Assembly (NCBI GenBank): GCA_016218915.1
Contig: JACRCQ010000072.1
Location: 1 to 64,000, forward strand
Source of the DNA: Deltaproteobacteria bacterium
Lineage (GTDB): Bacteria; Myxococcota_A; Polyangia; Polyangiales; Polyangiaceae
DNA: 64,000 nt
Reading direction: 5' to 3'
The notes beneath the pieces are model-generated. The model was not told the DNA's origin and made no database searches. It saw only the letters and a program-made list of their open reading frames with translations. The translations under genes and the position numbers were made by a program. Below, one piece after another: positions 5,612 through 16,067 of the stretch; the stretch's first letter is position 1, and every line of letters begins with the position of its first letter.

Positions 5612-8329
5612 CTACGGGGTCGTGCAGAGCACGAGCGCCCAGCTGTCCAGCGTGCCCGTGTCTCCGGACGAGTCGTCCGCGACCTTGAGCACCCAATCGC
5701 CGTTGGCTGTGGTGGTCGGGATCGTGTTCTCCGGCTTGTAGCATCCGGTGAACGGAGCTGTTCCGGAGGTGACGTTTGCAGAGCACGTGCTGTCGAGAAC
5801 GGTCTTCACGTAGTTGGCTCCGCTCGATCCGTTGTCCGTGCAGATGTCAACGGCCGTACCACCGGGCGGGGTGAGGAACATGTCCACGTCTGAGTCCCAC
5901 GTGTGCGTGACGTTGAGCACGACGGCAGCGCGCGTAACCGTGCCGGTCACACCCGCCACCGAGATCGTGTTGGTGATTCCCGCTGCGCTGTTGTCCGGGA
6001 TGGCCTGGGCAGCTCCAGTTGAACGGTAGACACGACGCGTGCTACCTGAGCCGCAGGGCGGGAAGTTCGCGGTTACGATACAATCGTCGTCGACCATGTC
6101 GATCTGGCCGTCGTTGTCGTTGTCGATGCTGTCGGAGCAGTTGCTCTCGAATGCGAAGCAAACGCTCGGCTGACCGTTGCAGGCAAAGCCGTTCTCGACG
6201 ACGCATACAGACGAGCAACCGTCCCCGTTGACGAGCGCGCCATCGTCGCACCCTTCGCCGGCCTCAATGGTGCCGTTGCCGCAGACAGGGGGGACAATCG
6301 TAACGTTGAGTGTGAAGCTGCCCTGAGCACCGCTGTATCCGTCCACGAAGATCCAGTAGTCGGTGTTTGCCGCGGCGGTGAACGACACGGTGTCGCCGCC
6401 CAGACCGGCGCCGTCGTTGCAGCCGACTTGCGTTCCTGGATTGCAGGCCCCGGATCGGACGTACAACACGCTGTCGAAGCTGGCCGCGGTGATCTTCACC
6501 GTGGCGGGCCCTGCAACGGTCGGGTGAATGAGGTACACAGCTTCCTTGGAAGTCGATGTGCTTCCGCACGTTCCGGAGTAAGTACCGGTGAGATTGACGG
6601 TCGTGCTCGAAACGGTTCCGGTCCAGCTCGAGCCCGACTGCGTGAGTGCGAGGGACGCCCCTGGGCAGGTGTCGTTGGGGCCGGGCGGCTCGAGCGCACA
6701 GAGATGGTCGCAGCCGTCGCCGTCTGTGGTGTTGCCGTCGTCGCAACCCTCTCCGGTCTCGACGATGCCGTTGCCGCACCCTGGCAGTGTCACCTGGACG
6801 TCGAGCGTGTACGTGCCTGACTCTGTAGATCCATAGCCATCGACAAACAGCCAGTACTGAGAATTGGCCGTGACGGGGAAGCTGATGTTCTCACCCCCGT
6901 CGCCTATGGCGTCGCTGCACTTCACTTGCGTGCCGGTCGCGCAATCTCCCTCGCGCGCGTACAGAACGGAGTCGTACGACGCGGTCGGTATCTTCACGGT
7001 CGCTGTGCCGGCCGCAGGCGCCGTGAACCGGTAGACCGCGTCGCGGCCCGCCGCCGAGCTTGTGACCGCGCAACTGCCTGTGGCGCTTCCATAGTCCGCG
7101 GTGAGCGTTGAGGTGTCACCCGACGCTGTACCATGCCACACGAAGGTGGATTGCTGGGTGAGCGCAACTCCGTTGCCCGGACAGGTATCAAGCACGTCCG
7201 TCACGCACGAGCCAGCCGAGCACTTGCCCGACATCCCACCGGATGTGCATGTGGTGCCGTCCGGCGCGTTCGGGTTGGAGCACACTCCTGTCCCCTGGTC
7301 GCACACGCCTACCACGTGGCAGGCGTCGAGCGCGGTGCAGGTGACGGGGTTGGCGCCGCCGCAGACCCCGGAAGCGCAGGTGTCGGTCTGGGTGCAGGCG
7401 TTGCCGTCGTTGCAGGCTGTTCCGTCTGCCAACACCGGATCCGAGCACACGCCGGTGCCAGTGTCGCAAACGCCGACGTCATGGCAGGTATCGATGGCTT
7501 TGCACACGATCGGATTGCTGCCCGTGCACACGCCGGCAGCACAGGTGTCGGTCTGGGTGCAGGCATTGGTGTCGTTGCAGGCGGTCCCATCCACTTCATT
7601 GGTGGTGCCGCACGTGCCCAGATCGCACGTGGCTACCTTGCAGGGTCCTGCCGTGCATTGCGAAGCCGCCGTGCAACCGACGCACTTGCCAGCGCCGTCG
7701 CAGAACATCGTTCCGCCGGTGCCGCAAGCCGCGTCCTTGTCCTTGGGCGGGTTGGACGGCGTGCCGCTCGTGCAAACGTCGTTCGTGCAGTCGTTGGCGT
7801 CATCCGGAAGATCGGCATCGTCGTTGACCGATTCGATGGCGCCCGCGCCGTCGCACTGGTTCTTCTTGCAGTCGAGCGCTGTCTGGCTGGCCGTCGCGGT
7901 GCCCTGCGCCTTGGGCGCGGTTCCGCACGTGCCGCTGGTGCAGGTACGATCCACGCACTCATTGGCCGGGTCAGGGCAGTCGGTGGGAGCCGAGCAGCCG
8001 CCGGTGCCGCCCGCGCCGGCCGTCCCGGCCGTCCCGGCCGTGCCGCCCTTGCCCGCAGTCCCGGCTGTGCCGCCCTTGCCCGCGGTCCCGGCCGTGCCGG
8101 CGGTTCCGCCCTTGCCCGCGGTCCCTGCCGTGCCGCCGGTTCCTGCCTTGCCGGCAGTCCCTCCAGTGCCGGCCATGCCGCCGGTCCCTCCTTTGCCCGC
8201 GGCGCCGCCCTTGCCGGCCTGACCACCTGCACCGCCTGTTTCCGTGGGTGTTTCATCGCTGCTTCCGCAGGCCGCGAGCGTCCCACCGAAGCACAGAACC
8301 GTTGCCAACAACCAAGCCGAATGCCTCAT
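5612..8329 (-). CDS. Large modular surface lipoprotein with DUF4215 repeats and a P-domain
   Basis: A 905-residue lipoprotein. The ATG at 8329 has a gggaggag site and opens a signal peptide ending in the lipobox LAAC (C21). Residues 31-111 are a Gly/Thr/Ala/Lys low-complexity stalk. Then come Cys-rich repeats with Cys spacing like the myxobacterial disulfide repeats, two domains resembling bacterial pre-peptidase C-terminal (PPC) modules, and two DUF4215-type motifs (NGIVETGEGCDDGNTTDGDG and NGTIEAGEGCDDG). The last 110 residues resemble a proprotein-convertase P-domain (THTWDSDVDMFL, then GDWVLKVADDSSGDTGTLDSW). No catalytic protease domain is present, so it is more likely an adhesive or scaffold surface protein than an enzyme. 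It is divergent from the lipoprotein gene at 8761. Confidence 0.85.
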   Translation of the reverse strand: MRHSAWLLATVLCFGGTLAACGSSDETPTETGGAGGQAGKGGAAGKGGTGGMAGTGGTAGKAGTGGTAGTAGKGGTAGTAGTAGKGGTAGTAGKGGTAGTAGTAGAGGTGGCSAPTDCPDPANECVDRTCTSGTCGTAPKAQGTATASQTALDCKKNQCDGAGAIESVNDDADLPDDANDCTNDVCTSGTPSNPPKDKDAACGTGGTMFCDGAGKCVGCTAASQCTAGPCKVATCDLGTCGTTNEVDGTACNDTNACTQTDTCAAGVCTGSNPIVCKAIDTCHDVGVCDTGTGVCSDPVLADGTACNDGNACTQTDTCASGVCGGANPVTCTALDACHVVGVCDQGTGVCSNPNAPDGTTCTSGGMSGKCSAGSCVTDVLDTCPGNGVALTQQSTFVWHGTASGDTSTLTADYGSATGSCAVTSSAAGRDAVYRFTAPAAGTATVKIPTASYDSVLYAREGDCATGTQVKCSDAIGDGGENISFPVTANSQYWLFVDGYGSTESGTYTLDVQVTLPGCGNGIVETGEGCDDGNTTDGDGCDHLCALEPPGPNDTCPGASLALTQSGSSWTGTVSSTTVNLTGTYSGTCGSTSTSKEAVYLIHPTVAGPATVKITAASFDSVLYVRSGACNPGTQVGCNDGAGLGGDTVSFTAAANTDYWIFVDGYSGAQGSFTLNVTIVPPVCGNGTIEAGEGCDDGALVNGDGCSSVCVVENGFACNGQPSVCFAFESNCSDSIDNDNDGQIDMVDDDCIVTANFPPCGSGSTRRVYRSTGAAQAIPDNSAAGITNTISVAGVTGTVTRAAVVLNVTHTWDSDVDMFLTPPGGTAVDICTDNGSSGANYVKTVLDSTCSANVTSGTAPFTGCYKPENTIPTTTANGDWVLKVADDSSGDTGTLDSWALVLCTTP
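7997..8239 (-). repeat. Low-complexity Gly/Thr/Ala/Lys-coding repeat
   Basis: An imperfect GC-rich tandem array coding TAGTAGKGG-type units (residues 31-111 of the lipoprotein). It forms the stalk between the lipid anchor and the folded modules. Opposite-strand frames here read as Val-Pro-Ala repeats and are shadows. Confidence 0.85.
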
Positions 8330-8760
8330 TGAACTCTCCTCCCAGATTCCATGACCTTCGATACTCTGTGGCTCGCACGACCGTCCGATCACGAAAACGA
8401 GACGTGATCGCATCGGGATAGTCGAGCACAGGACGCTCTCCGCTGTCCCGGGCCTGCGCACGAGCTGCGTTCGACGCTACACTCAACGCAGGGGAGAGGT
8501 CGACACATACCGTTGAGAACGCAACTCACGATTGTGTCCGGACGCCAGACCGCGGACCTGCTGCCCAGTCGCGCCTGAGGTTGTGTCACCATTCCGGGCA
8601 GGCGGATCGATGTCCGTCCTCGAATCCTTCAGGAAATCGCGGCTTCATCGGGGTGGCGGCCCTGGCGATCAGCCGAGCGCGCTCCACGTCCGCTCTGGTA
8701 CACTGAGCGAAGCGGCCTGGCGGCAGCGCGCTACCAGGCAGCGGAGGAGGCGGAGATCCC
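8330..8760. other. Divergent intergenic region between two surface lipoprotein genes
   Basis: About 430 bases with no supported gene. It must carry the promoters for the minus-strand gene starting at 8329 and the plus-strand gene at 8761. The only clear signals are the ribosome-binding sites at each end (gggaggag for the left gene, ggaggaggcggag for the right). A TACACT hexamer near 8699 could be a -10 element, but no good -35 partner is seen. Confidence 0.5.
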
Positions 8761-10962
8761 ATGAAGAAGCTCGACTTGCTTGGAAGTGGCTGGACCCTGG
8801 CCGCCGCAACTGCGTCGGTTCTGATTGTCGTTCCGTCCGTGATCGGCGGATGCGGCAGCAGCGGAGGCCCCACCGAGGTCGTGATCGCCGGAGGCAGCGG
8901 GGGCGCGGCCGGCGGTGATGGAGGCAAGCTCGATGGAGGCGGAACGGCGGGTGTTTCCGGCAAGGGTGGAACCGGCGGTGCTGCTGGCAAGGAGGCTGGC
9001 GCCGATGTCGGCGGCGATGCACCTACAGAAGCCGATGCAAAGAGCGGATGCAGCAAGGACGCGGATTGCTCTTCCACGACCGACACTCCCTGGTGCCAGA
9101 TCGCAACCGGCAAGTGCGTTCCATGCGAAGAGAACAACACCCAGCACGCCTGTTTGAACGGAAAGTCCTGCTGCGCCGGCCTGTGCTTCGACACTGCCAC
9201 CGATCCGGCGCATTGCGGCGGCTGCAACAAGCCGTGCGCCCTCGCCAACGCGGACAGCAGCTGCTCCGCGGGCAGCTGCGTGATCACAGGGTGCAAGGCG
9301 GGATTCGATGACTGCGACCTCAAAGCCGGAAACGGATGCGAGACACCCCAGGTCGACGGCGGTGCTGGCTGCGCTTGCCAGCCCGGCGCGTCGGAGGCCT
9401 GTTACACCGGCGCTCCTGGCACCGAGAACGTGGGGCCGTGCAAGGGCGGCACGCGCACCTGCAATGCTGATGGCACCACCTGGGGCCCGTGCGTCGGCGA
9501 AGTCATTCCACAGCCGGACACCTGCCTGGACGACGTCGACAACGACTGCAGCGGCGTGGTGAACGACGGTGTGGCCAGCGGGGCACCGGGATGCGTGTGC
9601 CTGCCGAACTCCAGCGCGCCCTGCTACGAAGGGCCGCCGGGAACGGACGGTGTGGGGGTCTGCCATGGCGGAACCCAGACCTGTGTCGCCTCTGGCCTCG
9701 GCTACGACCTGTGCCAGGGACAAGTGCTTCCAGGGTTCGAAATCTGCGCCAACTCGACAGACGACAACTGCAACGGCACGACGGACGAGAACCCGGATCA
9801 AGACGGTGACGGCTGGGGGGTGTGCGACGGCGACTGCTGCGACGTGGCAGGGCCGATCTGTGCGAGCCCGACCCTGGTCAACCCGGGCGCGTTCGAGGTG
9901 GGTGGCAACTCGGTCGACGACGACTGCGACGGAACGATCGACAACGTGCTGCTGCCTTGCGACACGGGGCTTGCGAGCAATTCTGCGAACGGCCTCGACT
10001 ACGCCAAGGCGATCGATCTGTGCCAGACCACGACCGAGACTCCACCGCTCGCGCAGAAGAAGTGGGGTGTGATCAGCGCAGCGTTCTCCCGAGCTGATGG
10101 AACTGGAGCTCCCAACGCGCTTTCGAGGTCGATCCGGTCAGGATTCGGAAACGCGATCATTCCGAAGGCAGGCGCAAGGCTCGCGGTGCTTTCGACAGGG
10201 CGGGCCGCTGACACCAACGACACGAATCCGGCGTTCGCGGCCTTCCAGGGCGGCCAGGACATGGCCACCAGCAGCGGAGTGCCGGCAGACTGGCTCGCGT
10301 CCAATGGCGGCGTGATCCCCAACGCTCCAGGATGTCCTGCACCCCAGGGCGGCAACGTGGCTCACGACCCGATCATGCTGAGGATTCGCATCCGCGTTCC
10401 CACCAACGCCAAGTCGTTCAGCGTAATGCCCTACTTCTTCTCGAGCGAGTATCCGGAGTGGGTCTGCAGCCCGTACAACGACTTCTTCGTGGCCCTGCTC
10501 ACGTCGAACTTCAACGGAAGCCCGCCGAACCCGGCTGACAAGAACCTCGCGTTCTACGATCCGCCTCCTGCAGGACCTCCGTACTACCCGGTCGGCGTGA
10601 ATCTCGCCTTCGGCAACACAGGGCTGTTCCGGCAGTGCCTCAACGGAGCGACCGGATGCGGCAGCGGCTCGGTCGCAGGCACCTGCAACACATGCCAGGG
10701 CATCACGGATCTGATGGGCACCGGGTTCGAGACCCTCAATCCGCCGCCGCAGTTCGGTGGCGATCCCGGCTACTGCGGCACGAGCAACCGTCTCGGCGGC
10801 GGCACCGGGTGGCTCACCACGAACGGCAACGTCACACCCGGCGAGACGATCGAGATCCGCTTTGCGACGTGGGACACGGGAGACCAGTGGTACGACTCGC
10901 TGGTCTTGCTCGACAACTGGCTCTGGTCGCTCAACGCTTCGCAGCCCGGTACGGGCGGGTAG
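8761..10962 (+). CDS. MopE-repeat lipoprotein with a choice-of-anchor L-like domain
   Basis: A 733-residue protein with a very strong ribosome-binding site. An N-terminal signal leads to Cys in VIGGCGSS (probable lipid anchor), then a Gly-rich stalk (about 40-85). A Cys-rich region follows, with metal-binding-like MopE motifs (LDDVDNDCSGVVNDG, NSTDDNCNGTTDEN and NSVDDDCDGTIDN). The C-terminal 300 residues carry a segment typical of choice-of-anchor L domains (IRIRVPTNAKSFSVMPYFFS, then EYPEWVCSPYNDFFVALL). Such proteins sit on the outer surface and probably bind calcium or copper through the DxDxDxC-like loops. The role is unknown; adhesion or matrix assembly is plausible. It is transcribed divergently from the lipoprotein to its left. 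Confidence 0.85.
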   Translation: MKKLDLLGSGWTLAAATASVLIVVPSVIGGCGSSGGPTEVVIAGGSGGAAGGDGGKLDGGGTAGVSGKGGTGGAAGKEAGADVGGDAPTEADAKSGCSKDADCSSTTDTPWCQIATGKCVPCEENNTQHACLNGKSCCAGLCFDTATDPAHCGGCNKPCALANADSSCSAGSCVITGCKAGFDDCDLKAGNGCETPQVDGGAGCACQPGASEACYTGAPGTENVGPCKGGTRTCNADGTTWGPCVGEVIPQPDTCLDDVDNDCSGVVNDGVASGAPGCVCLPNSSAPCYEGPPGTDGVGVCHGGTQTCVASGLGYDLCQGQVLPGFEICANSTDDNCNGTTDENPDQDGDGWGVCDGDCCDVAGPICASPTLVNPGAFEVGGNSVDDDCDGTIDNVLLPCDTGLASNSANGLDYAKAIDLCQTTTETPPLAQKKWGVISAAFSRADGTGAPNALSRSIRSGFGNAIIPKAGARLAVLSTGRAADTNDTNPAFAAFQGGQDMATSSGVPADWLASNGGVIPNAPGCPAPQGGNVAHDPIMLRIRIRVPTNAKSFSVMPYFFSSEYPEWVCSPYNDFFVALLTSNFNGSPPNPADKNLAFYDPPPAGPPYYPVGVNLAFGNTGLFRQCLNGATGCGSGSVAGTCNTCQGITDLMGTGFETLNPPPQFGGDPGYCGTSNRLGGGTGWLTTNGNVTPGETIEIRFATWDTGDQWYDSLVLLDNWLWSLNASQPGTGG

Positions 10963-10971
10963 AATCCAAAA

Positions 10972-12777
10972 TCACGGCAGGAGCCCGTGAACGTCGATCT
11001 GGTTGCCTTTGGAGTGCTCGAGTCGCTGCGCCATGTCGCGCACGAATAGATCGTTTTCGTCGAACGTGACAATGCGATCGAGCACGAGGCGGGTGGCCTT
11101 CTTGTCTCCGACCATGGCAGATGCGACCGCCTGCTGGCGCGCGCTTGCAAGGAGCACGGCCCCGGTGGCGCGATCGCGATCCTCTCCCACGCGAATCGAG
11201 GCAGCGAGCTTGTCGAAGGGTTTTCCTGCGGCCGCGATGGCGAGCTTGCGGTCCGGGGCGCCCCCAGGCTGGGGTGCGAGACGCAGCCAGAGCCCATCGG
11301 GAATGAGGTGGTTCGCGACCTTCGCGTTCCACGTGGGGTCCAGCTCCACGTAGAGCGTTCGCTTGTCCGCAAGCTGCGACACCGCGTGCTCTCCGGGCGT
11401 GCCGGAGATCGCGACGTCGCGAAGCAGCAGCGAAACCGCCGGCTCTGCAGCCATCAGCGTCGCTGCCACCTGCCCCCGGTGCAGCAAGGGGATCGGCACC
11501 ACGAGCACATCCGGTCGCGCACCAGCGACCACGCGGGCGCTGAGCAGCCGCCAGGCGAGGGCGTGCGATCGCACCAGCACCATCGACTCCGACTCGAGCT
11601 TCTCCAGCCCTTCGTCCGTGAACACCGCTGAGCCATGGAAGTCCGTGCGATCCACGGTGAAAGCCGATTGCTCGGATGCCACGGCCACGAGCGTGAGGTT
11701 GAACATGACCAGGAGCGCGGCGCCTGCGCGGGCCATGGGCAACCCCATGTCGATGAGCGTGGTGGCAGCAGTCTGCACTCCGAGCGCTGCTGCGATGGCG
11801 ACCGCCGCAACTGCGAGCATCCGGAGCGGCGTGAGAGGATCGCTCGAAAGCACGGCGCCCGTCGTGGCTGGGAAGATCGCATCTGCCGCTATGAACACCA
11901 CGCAGGGCAAGACCAGCGCACGTGTGCGCTTGCGCACCAGGCCAATCACCGAGCCAAGTCCCGCGAGCGCCAACGAGATCGTGCCGACCTCGTTGCGCCA
12001 CGCGGTCAACGCCGACGTTCGACGGGCGAGCGTGTCGAGCGCCACCAGCCCCTGGGTGCTGAGGCTACGCCCGAGGTTGAGCCAGACATGGGGCGCAGAG
12101 GGGCGAAGCACTGCGGGAAGGGCGAGCACGATCGCGGTCGCGAGGAACGTGGCAGCGACGATCTGCCGTCCGCGACGGTCCGGCACGTCGCGGGTGAGCC
12201 CGGCGAGGACTGCGATTCCCAAGGCAGTGGCGCCAGCGGCGATCATGCTCTCGCAAACGACGCCGGCCAGCGCCAGGGCCATCAGCAGCCAGCGCGTGGT
12301 CACGGGACGCCCGCGCCAAGCCAGCGCAACGAGCGCCGCGAGTGCGGCTGCCATGGTGAACGTGGAGCCTGCGCCGATCGTGGCTTCGCGCTGCAAGGCA
12401 GGCCCGAGCGCGGCCGTGAGCGCTGCGATCGCGGCAAGCGGCGCGTTGAGGAACGAACCTGGCACGTGGGCCTCGAGAACCATCCGGGCCAGCTTCTGGA
12501 TCAGCGCTGCGCACAAGCCGAGCGCGAGCGCGGAGCCGATGGCCAGGCGATAGGACATCGGGCCGATCGGAATCAGTGACGCCAGCTGCATGGCGACCGT
12601 GCTGAGCGAAGCCGGTGCGCCAATGGACACCAACCCCAACCCACGCACGGTAGGCATGTCGTCGCACCAAGCCGAATCGACCGCGACCCTTCCCATGGCC
12701 GCAAACGCGGGCACGAGAATGGCCGCGAGCGAGAAGAGCTGCTCGACCTTGAGCCTCAGCCACGCCCAGCGGTCCAC
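10972..12777 (-). CDS. Polytopic membrane protein resembling DUF2723/GT117 glycosyltransferases
   Basis: A 601-residue protein. The first 380 residues hold about ten hydrophobic segments and the last 200 form a soluble extracytoplasmic domain. The N-terminal layout (a DSAW acidic loop after the first helix, a small-residue loop, then SLIPIGPMSYRLAIGSALA) resembles the DUF2723 family, now classed as GT117 membrane glycosyltransferases that use lipid-linked donors. The acidic residues after helix 1 would be the catalytic site in that fold. The C-terminal region fits the variable binding domain. Substrate and donor are unknown. It is convergent with the preceding lipoprotein gene, with nine bases between stops, so surface glycosylation is a possible link. 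Confidence 0.6.
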   Translation of the reverse strand: MDRWAWLRLKVEQLFSLAAILVPAFAAMGRVAVDSAWCDDMPTVRGLGLVSIGAPASLSTVAMQLASLIPIGPMSYRLAIGSALALGLCAALIQKLARMVLEAHVPGSFLNAPLAAIAALTAALGPALQREATIGAGSTFTMAAALAALVALAWRGRPVTTRWLLMALALAGVVCESMIAAGATALGIAVLAGLTRDVPDRRGRQIVAATFLATAIVLALPAVLRPSAPHVWLNLGRSLSTQGLVALDTLARRTSALTAWRNEVGTISLALAGLGSVIGLVRKRTRALVLPCVVFIAADAIFPATTGAVLSSDPLTPLRMLAVAAVAIAAALGVQTAATTLIDMGLPMARAGAALLVMFNLTLVAVASEQSAFTVDRTDFHGSAVFTDEGLEKLESESMVLVRSHALAWRLLSARVVAGARPDVLVVPIPLLHRGQVAATLMAAEPAVSLLLRDVAISGTPGEHAVSQLADKRTLYVELDPTWNAKVANHLIPDGLWLRLAPQPGGAPDRKLAIAAAGKPFDKLAASIRVGEDRDRATGAVLLASARQQAVASAMVGDKKATRLVLDRIVTFDENDLFVRDMAQRLEHSKGNQIDVHGLLP

Positions 12778-12842
12778 TGCGACCAGCCGTGCCAGAGATG
12801 CGGCCGGAAAGCAAATTCTCGGTGGAAAACGGCGCGCGAATC

Positions 12843-13250
12843 CTACTTGTTGGCTTCCCGGGCCAGCAGCCCGGTGGTGATCTCTTCACCCAGCTCGTCG
12901 ATCATCACCCGGGTAACCCACGACTCCACCTGGCGGCGCTCCTTGTCGTCGCGGTACTGGAACTCGATCCCCATGCCCGCAGGTTGCTCGGCAGTCGCGG
13001 TCTCGGTGCTCACGATCCAGATCACTTTTCCGAGCAGACGCAAGGGTGCTTCCAGCTTGGGGACGACGAGGCAGAAGACGAACTCGGTGCCGATGGCAAG
13101 GGGGCGGTCGGTGCGGATGAAGGAGCCGCCCTTGGAGATATTGCGGGTGTAGTCGGAGAAGAACGAGTTCAGGCGCTTGTACTCCACGCGCAGCTCGATG
13201 GGCGCTCGGAGCGAAGTTCGCCGGTCACTCGGATGATCGGATTCGGCCAT
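12843..13250 (-). CDS. PilZ-domain protein (TIGR02266-like)
   Basis: A 135-residue single-domain protein. The c-di-GMP-binding elements are visible: an Arg pair at the N-terminus (DRRTSLRAPIELRVEYK) and the NISKGGSFI motif, which takes the place of the D/NxSxxG signature. The rest matches the beta-barrel of PilZ proteins and resembles the paralogous family common in myxobacteria. No output domain is attached, so it probably acts by protein contact in motility, exopolysaccharide or surface regulation. It lies 65 bp downstream of nothing on its own strand and is divergent from the acyl-CoA synthetase gene at 13408. Confidence 0.85.
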   Translation of the reverse strand: MAESDHPSDRRTSLRAPIELRVEYKRLNSFFSDYTRNISKGGSFIRTDRPLAIGTEFVFCLVVPKLEAPLRLLGKVIWIVSTETATAEQPAGMGIEFQYRDDKERRQVESWVTRVMIDELGEEITTGLLAREANK

Positions 13251-13407
13251 TGCATACGAGCCTACTCAACCCGAGGCACTTTGCTCAATATTTCGCAAAA
13301 CCGACCGGGCCGCCCGCGCAAGTCGCGCTGGAAAACCGGTCAGGCTGGCACGGCCCGCCCGAGGGCTGGTAGGGTGCACGAGCATCGATGACGAGGGGTT
13401 GGACGGC

Positions 13408-15081
13408 ATGTTTTCGAAGCTGAAGCAGTCCTCCAAGGACACGGCTCACACCATCCGCCTCGCCGTCCAGGTCGCCTGGAAGACCGGCCTGCTGCCGTAC
13501 ACCATCCCCAGCGCCGTGGTCATGCTGGTCGATTCGCTCGCGCGCGGTCGAGCCTCGCCCTCCACGCTCTACCGGCTGCAGGCGCTCTCGCAGCCCCGCA
13601 AGGTCGCGCTGCGGTGGCGCCATCGAACCTACACTTTTTGCCAGATCGACGACGAGATCGACAGGCTCGCCACAGGGTTGAAGGCGTGCGGCGTGCCCCG
13701 CGGCGCCAGCACCATCCTCATGCTCAAGAACCGCCCCGAGTTCATCCTCGCACAGCCTGCCATGAGCCGCATGGGCTCTGCCGGCGTGAGCATCTCCTGG
13801 CGATCGACCCCCGCGGAGCTCGCCTGGCTCGCGACGCACAGCCAGGCAAAGGCGATCCTCTTCGATCACGATGTGGCGGGCACGGTGCGCGACGCGTTGC
13901 CCGAGCTCAAGCAGATCCCCCGCGATCGCATGTTCTCGGTCGGCGGACGGGTGCAAGGATTCCCCACGTACGAGCAGCTGATCTCGGCTCGTGCGGGACG
14001 GCTGCCGGACGCGGGAGGAGAAGCTGCGGTCATCGTCTACACCTCGGGAACCACCGGACGTCCCAAGGCTGCGTTGCGCAAGTTTCCCCGCGATGTGGTG
14101 CAGGGCACGCTGAACGTGATCAGCGTGGCGCCGCTTCGCACAGACGACGTGCACCTTGCAGTGCTGCCGTTCTACCACTCGACCGCGTTCGCCTTCACGA
14201 GCTTCAGCCATCTGGTGGGGGCATGCGTGGTGATCCTCGACGAGTTCACGCCCGAGGGATTCCTGCGCGCAGTGCAGGAGCACCACGTCACGCAGACCGC
14301 CGTGGTCCCCACGCTGCTTCATCGCGTGTGCAGGCTGGGGGCGGATGTCGTACGTCGCTACGACACGACGAGCCTGCGGGCGATCATCACCGCGGGCGCG
14401 CCGCTGAGCGCACCGCTCGCGAGCGAGGCGATGGATCTGCTGGGCGAGGTTCTGTACAACTTCTATGGGGCGACCGAGACCGGGCTCAACACCATGGCAA
14501 GCCCCGCCGATCTCAGGCAATCACCGGGCACGATCGGAAGGCTGGTGCCTGGCAACGAGATCCGCCTGCTCGACGATGACGGCAGGGAAGTCGCGCCGGG
14601 CGAGGTGGGCGAGCTGTATGCGCGCAGCGGGTTGATGGTCAGCGGATACCTCGGCGATGAGGCGTCCACGCGGGCGTCCCAGCGCGACGGGTTCTTCTCG
14701 GTGGGGGACCTTGCGAGGGTGGACGCGCGGGGCTGCTATCACATCGCAGGTCGCAAGCGAGACATGATCATCTCCGGCGGGGTGAACGTGTATCCGGCCG
14801 AGGTCGAGGCGGTGGTGGAGTCGCATCCCGATGTGGCTGAAGCGGCTGTGGTGGGCGAGGCCGACGAGGAATGGGGAGAGCGGGTTCGCGCGTTCGTGGT
14901 GCTGCGGGACGGGGTCCATCCTGAGCATGCGATCACGCAGATCGACGCCTACTGCCGCAAGCACCTGATGGGGCCCAAACTGCCGCGCGAATTCGTGGTG
15001 CTCGAAGCGTTGCCCCGCAACCCCACGGGAAAGGTGTTGAAGGACACGCTTCGTCACCTGGGGATGCCGGCCGCGCGTTAG
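13408..15081 (+). CDS. AMP-forming acyl-CoA synthetase / ligase
   Basis: A 557-residue ANL-superfamily enzyme activating a carboxylic acid through an acyl-AMP to the CoA thioester. Motifs in order: the P-loop-like [15 protein letters not shown], the acid-binding [10 protein letters not shown], the hinge-region GDLARVD then [16 protein letters not shown], and the C-terminal catalytic Lys in [11 protein letters not shown]. The frame is open from a TTG at 13399, but ATG 13408 has gaggggt at a good distance. The N-terminal 60 residues are an extra segment with a hydrophobic stretch that may touch the membrane. Chain-length preference cannot be read. It could supply CoA esters for lipid turnover. 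It appears to be a single-gene unit. Confidence 0.88.
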   Translation: MFSKLKQSSKDTAHTIRLAVQVAWKTGLLPYTIPSAVVMLVDSLARGRASPSTLYRLQALSQPRKVALRWRHRTYTFCQIDDEIDRLATGLKACGVPRGASTILMLKNRPEFILAQPAMSRMGSAGVSISWRSTPAELAWLATHSQAKAILFDHDVAGTVRDALPELKQIPRDRMFSVGGRVQGFPTYEQLISARAGRLPDAGGEAAVIVYTSGTTGRPKAALRKFPRDVVQGTLNVISVAPLRTDDVHLAVLPFYHSTAFAFTSFSHLVGACVVILDEFTPEGFLRAVQEHHVTQTAVVPTLLHRVCRLGADVVRRYDTTSLRAIITAGAPLSAPLASEAMDLLGEVLYNFYGATETGLNTMASPADLRQSPGTIGRLVPGNEIRLLDDDGREVAPGEVGELYARSGLMVSGYLGDEASTRASQRDGFFSVGDLARVDARGCYHIAGRKRDMIISGGVNVYPAEVEAVVESHPDVAEAAVVGEADEEWGERVRAFVVLRDGVHPEHAITQIDAYCRKHLMGPKLPREFVVLEALPRNPTGKVLKDTLRHLGMPAAR

Positions 15082-15200
15082 GCGTACAACACCCGGTACA
15101 GCCCCGCACAGGGCCCGCTCACGACCAGACCGGAGCCCTGCACGGATCCCGCGACTCGGGCTGGCGCACCGCCAGCTGCAAACGTATGCTCAGAGGCGTC

Positions 15201-16067
15201 ATGAAGCCCAACCTTGTCGTGCCGACGATCTTTGCCGCAGCAGGTGCCGCTTGCGTGCTGCTCGCAGCGAGCGCTTCCTTTGCCCAGGGATATCCGCCAG
15301 GCTACGGGCAGCCACAGGGCTACCCGCCGCAGCAGGGCTACCCGCCGCAGCAGGGCTACCCGCCGCAGCAGGGCTACCCGCCGCAGCAGGGCTACCCGCC
15401 GCAGCAAGGCTACCCGCCGCAGCAGGGCTACCCGCCCCCGCAAGGCTACGGCTATCCGCCACAGCAGGGCTATCCGCCCCAACAAGGTTACCCGCCCCAG
15501 CAGCCGCCGCCGCCCCCTCCTCCGCCTCCAAAGAGCAACGAGCTGGAGTGGTCCATTCGGTTCAACCCGCTCGATCTCATCTGGGGCCGAGCCAACGGCA
15601 TCGTGGAATACGCGCCGTTCTACCCGCTCTCGATCGGCGTGGGGCCGAACTACATTTTCGGCGACGTCATGGCCAAGGAGCTGAACGCGGACGTGGCCGG
15701 CTACGGATTCTTCGGTGAGGTCGGCCTGTGGCTCGAGGGTCGTCCGTTGCGTGGCTGGTACATCAAGGGTCACTTCGAATACGAGTCGGTGACGATTCGC
15801 ACCAAGGATCAGCAAGGCGCCGAGGTCGACAAGCTGCGGATTCCCAAGCAGCTGCTCGGCGGACTGTTCGGCGCGCAACATCTGATCGGCGGAATCTTCA
15901 CCTACCAGTGGGGCATCGGCATCGTGTACGACGCGTTCGCCTCGAAGCGCGAGATTCGCTACAACGACGGCCCCGGACAGCAGGGGATTGCCATCGTTCC
16001 CAAGAGCGGTCCGCTCGGAAACGGCATCGACCTGATCACGCAGCTCGGCATCGGCGCCTCGTTCTGA
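15201..16067 (+). CDS. Outer-membrane-like protein with N-terminal YPPQQG repeats
   Basis: A 288-residue protein with a signal peptide (about residues 1-28, cleavage after ASFA). Residues 41-101 are nine YPPQQG-type repeats, followed by nine consecutive prolines. The remaining 180 residues alternate polar and hydrophobic in a beta-barrel-like pattern and end in Phe, as outer-membrane barrels do. The ATG at 15201 is preferred over 15186 because it starts the signal peptide and has agagg just before it. The Pro/Gln/Tyr arm probably spans the peptidoglycan or forms a disordered periplasmic tether, by analogy with other Pro-rich arms. The function is unknown. Confidence 0.7.
   Translation: MKPNLVVPTIFAAAGAACVLLAASASFAQGYPPGYGQPQGYPPQQGYPPQQGYPPQQGYPPQQGYPPQQGYPPQQGYPPPQGYGYPPQQGYPPQQGYPPQQPPPPPPPPPKSNELEWSIRFNPLDLIWGRANGIVEYAPFYPLSIGVGPNYIFGDVMAKELNADVAGYGFFGEVGLWLEGRPLRGWYIKGHFEYESVTIRTKDQQGAEVDKLRIPKQLLGGLFGAQHLIGGIFTYQWGIGIVYDAFASKREIRYNDGPGQQGIAIVPKSGPLGNGIDLITQLGIGASF
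15321..15503 (+). repeat. 18-bp repeat coding YPPQQG, about nine copies
   Basis: Six near-identical 18-bp units (taCCCGCCGCAGCAGGGC type) are followed by a variant YPPPQG-YG unit and three more units with different codon use (cag/caa, ccg/ccc), so the distal copies are older or converted less often. All units keep frame. Confidence 0.9.

Noticed and set aside
7101-8332. Long plus-strand frames reading Val-Pro-Ala and Ala-Gly repeats
   Set aside because: They are antisense shadows of the Gly/Thr/Ala repeat of the lipoprotein at 5612-8329 and lack a ribosome-binding site.
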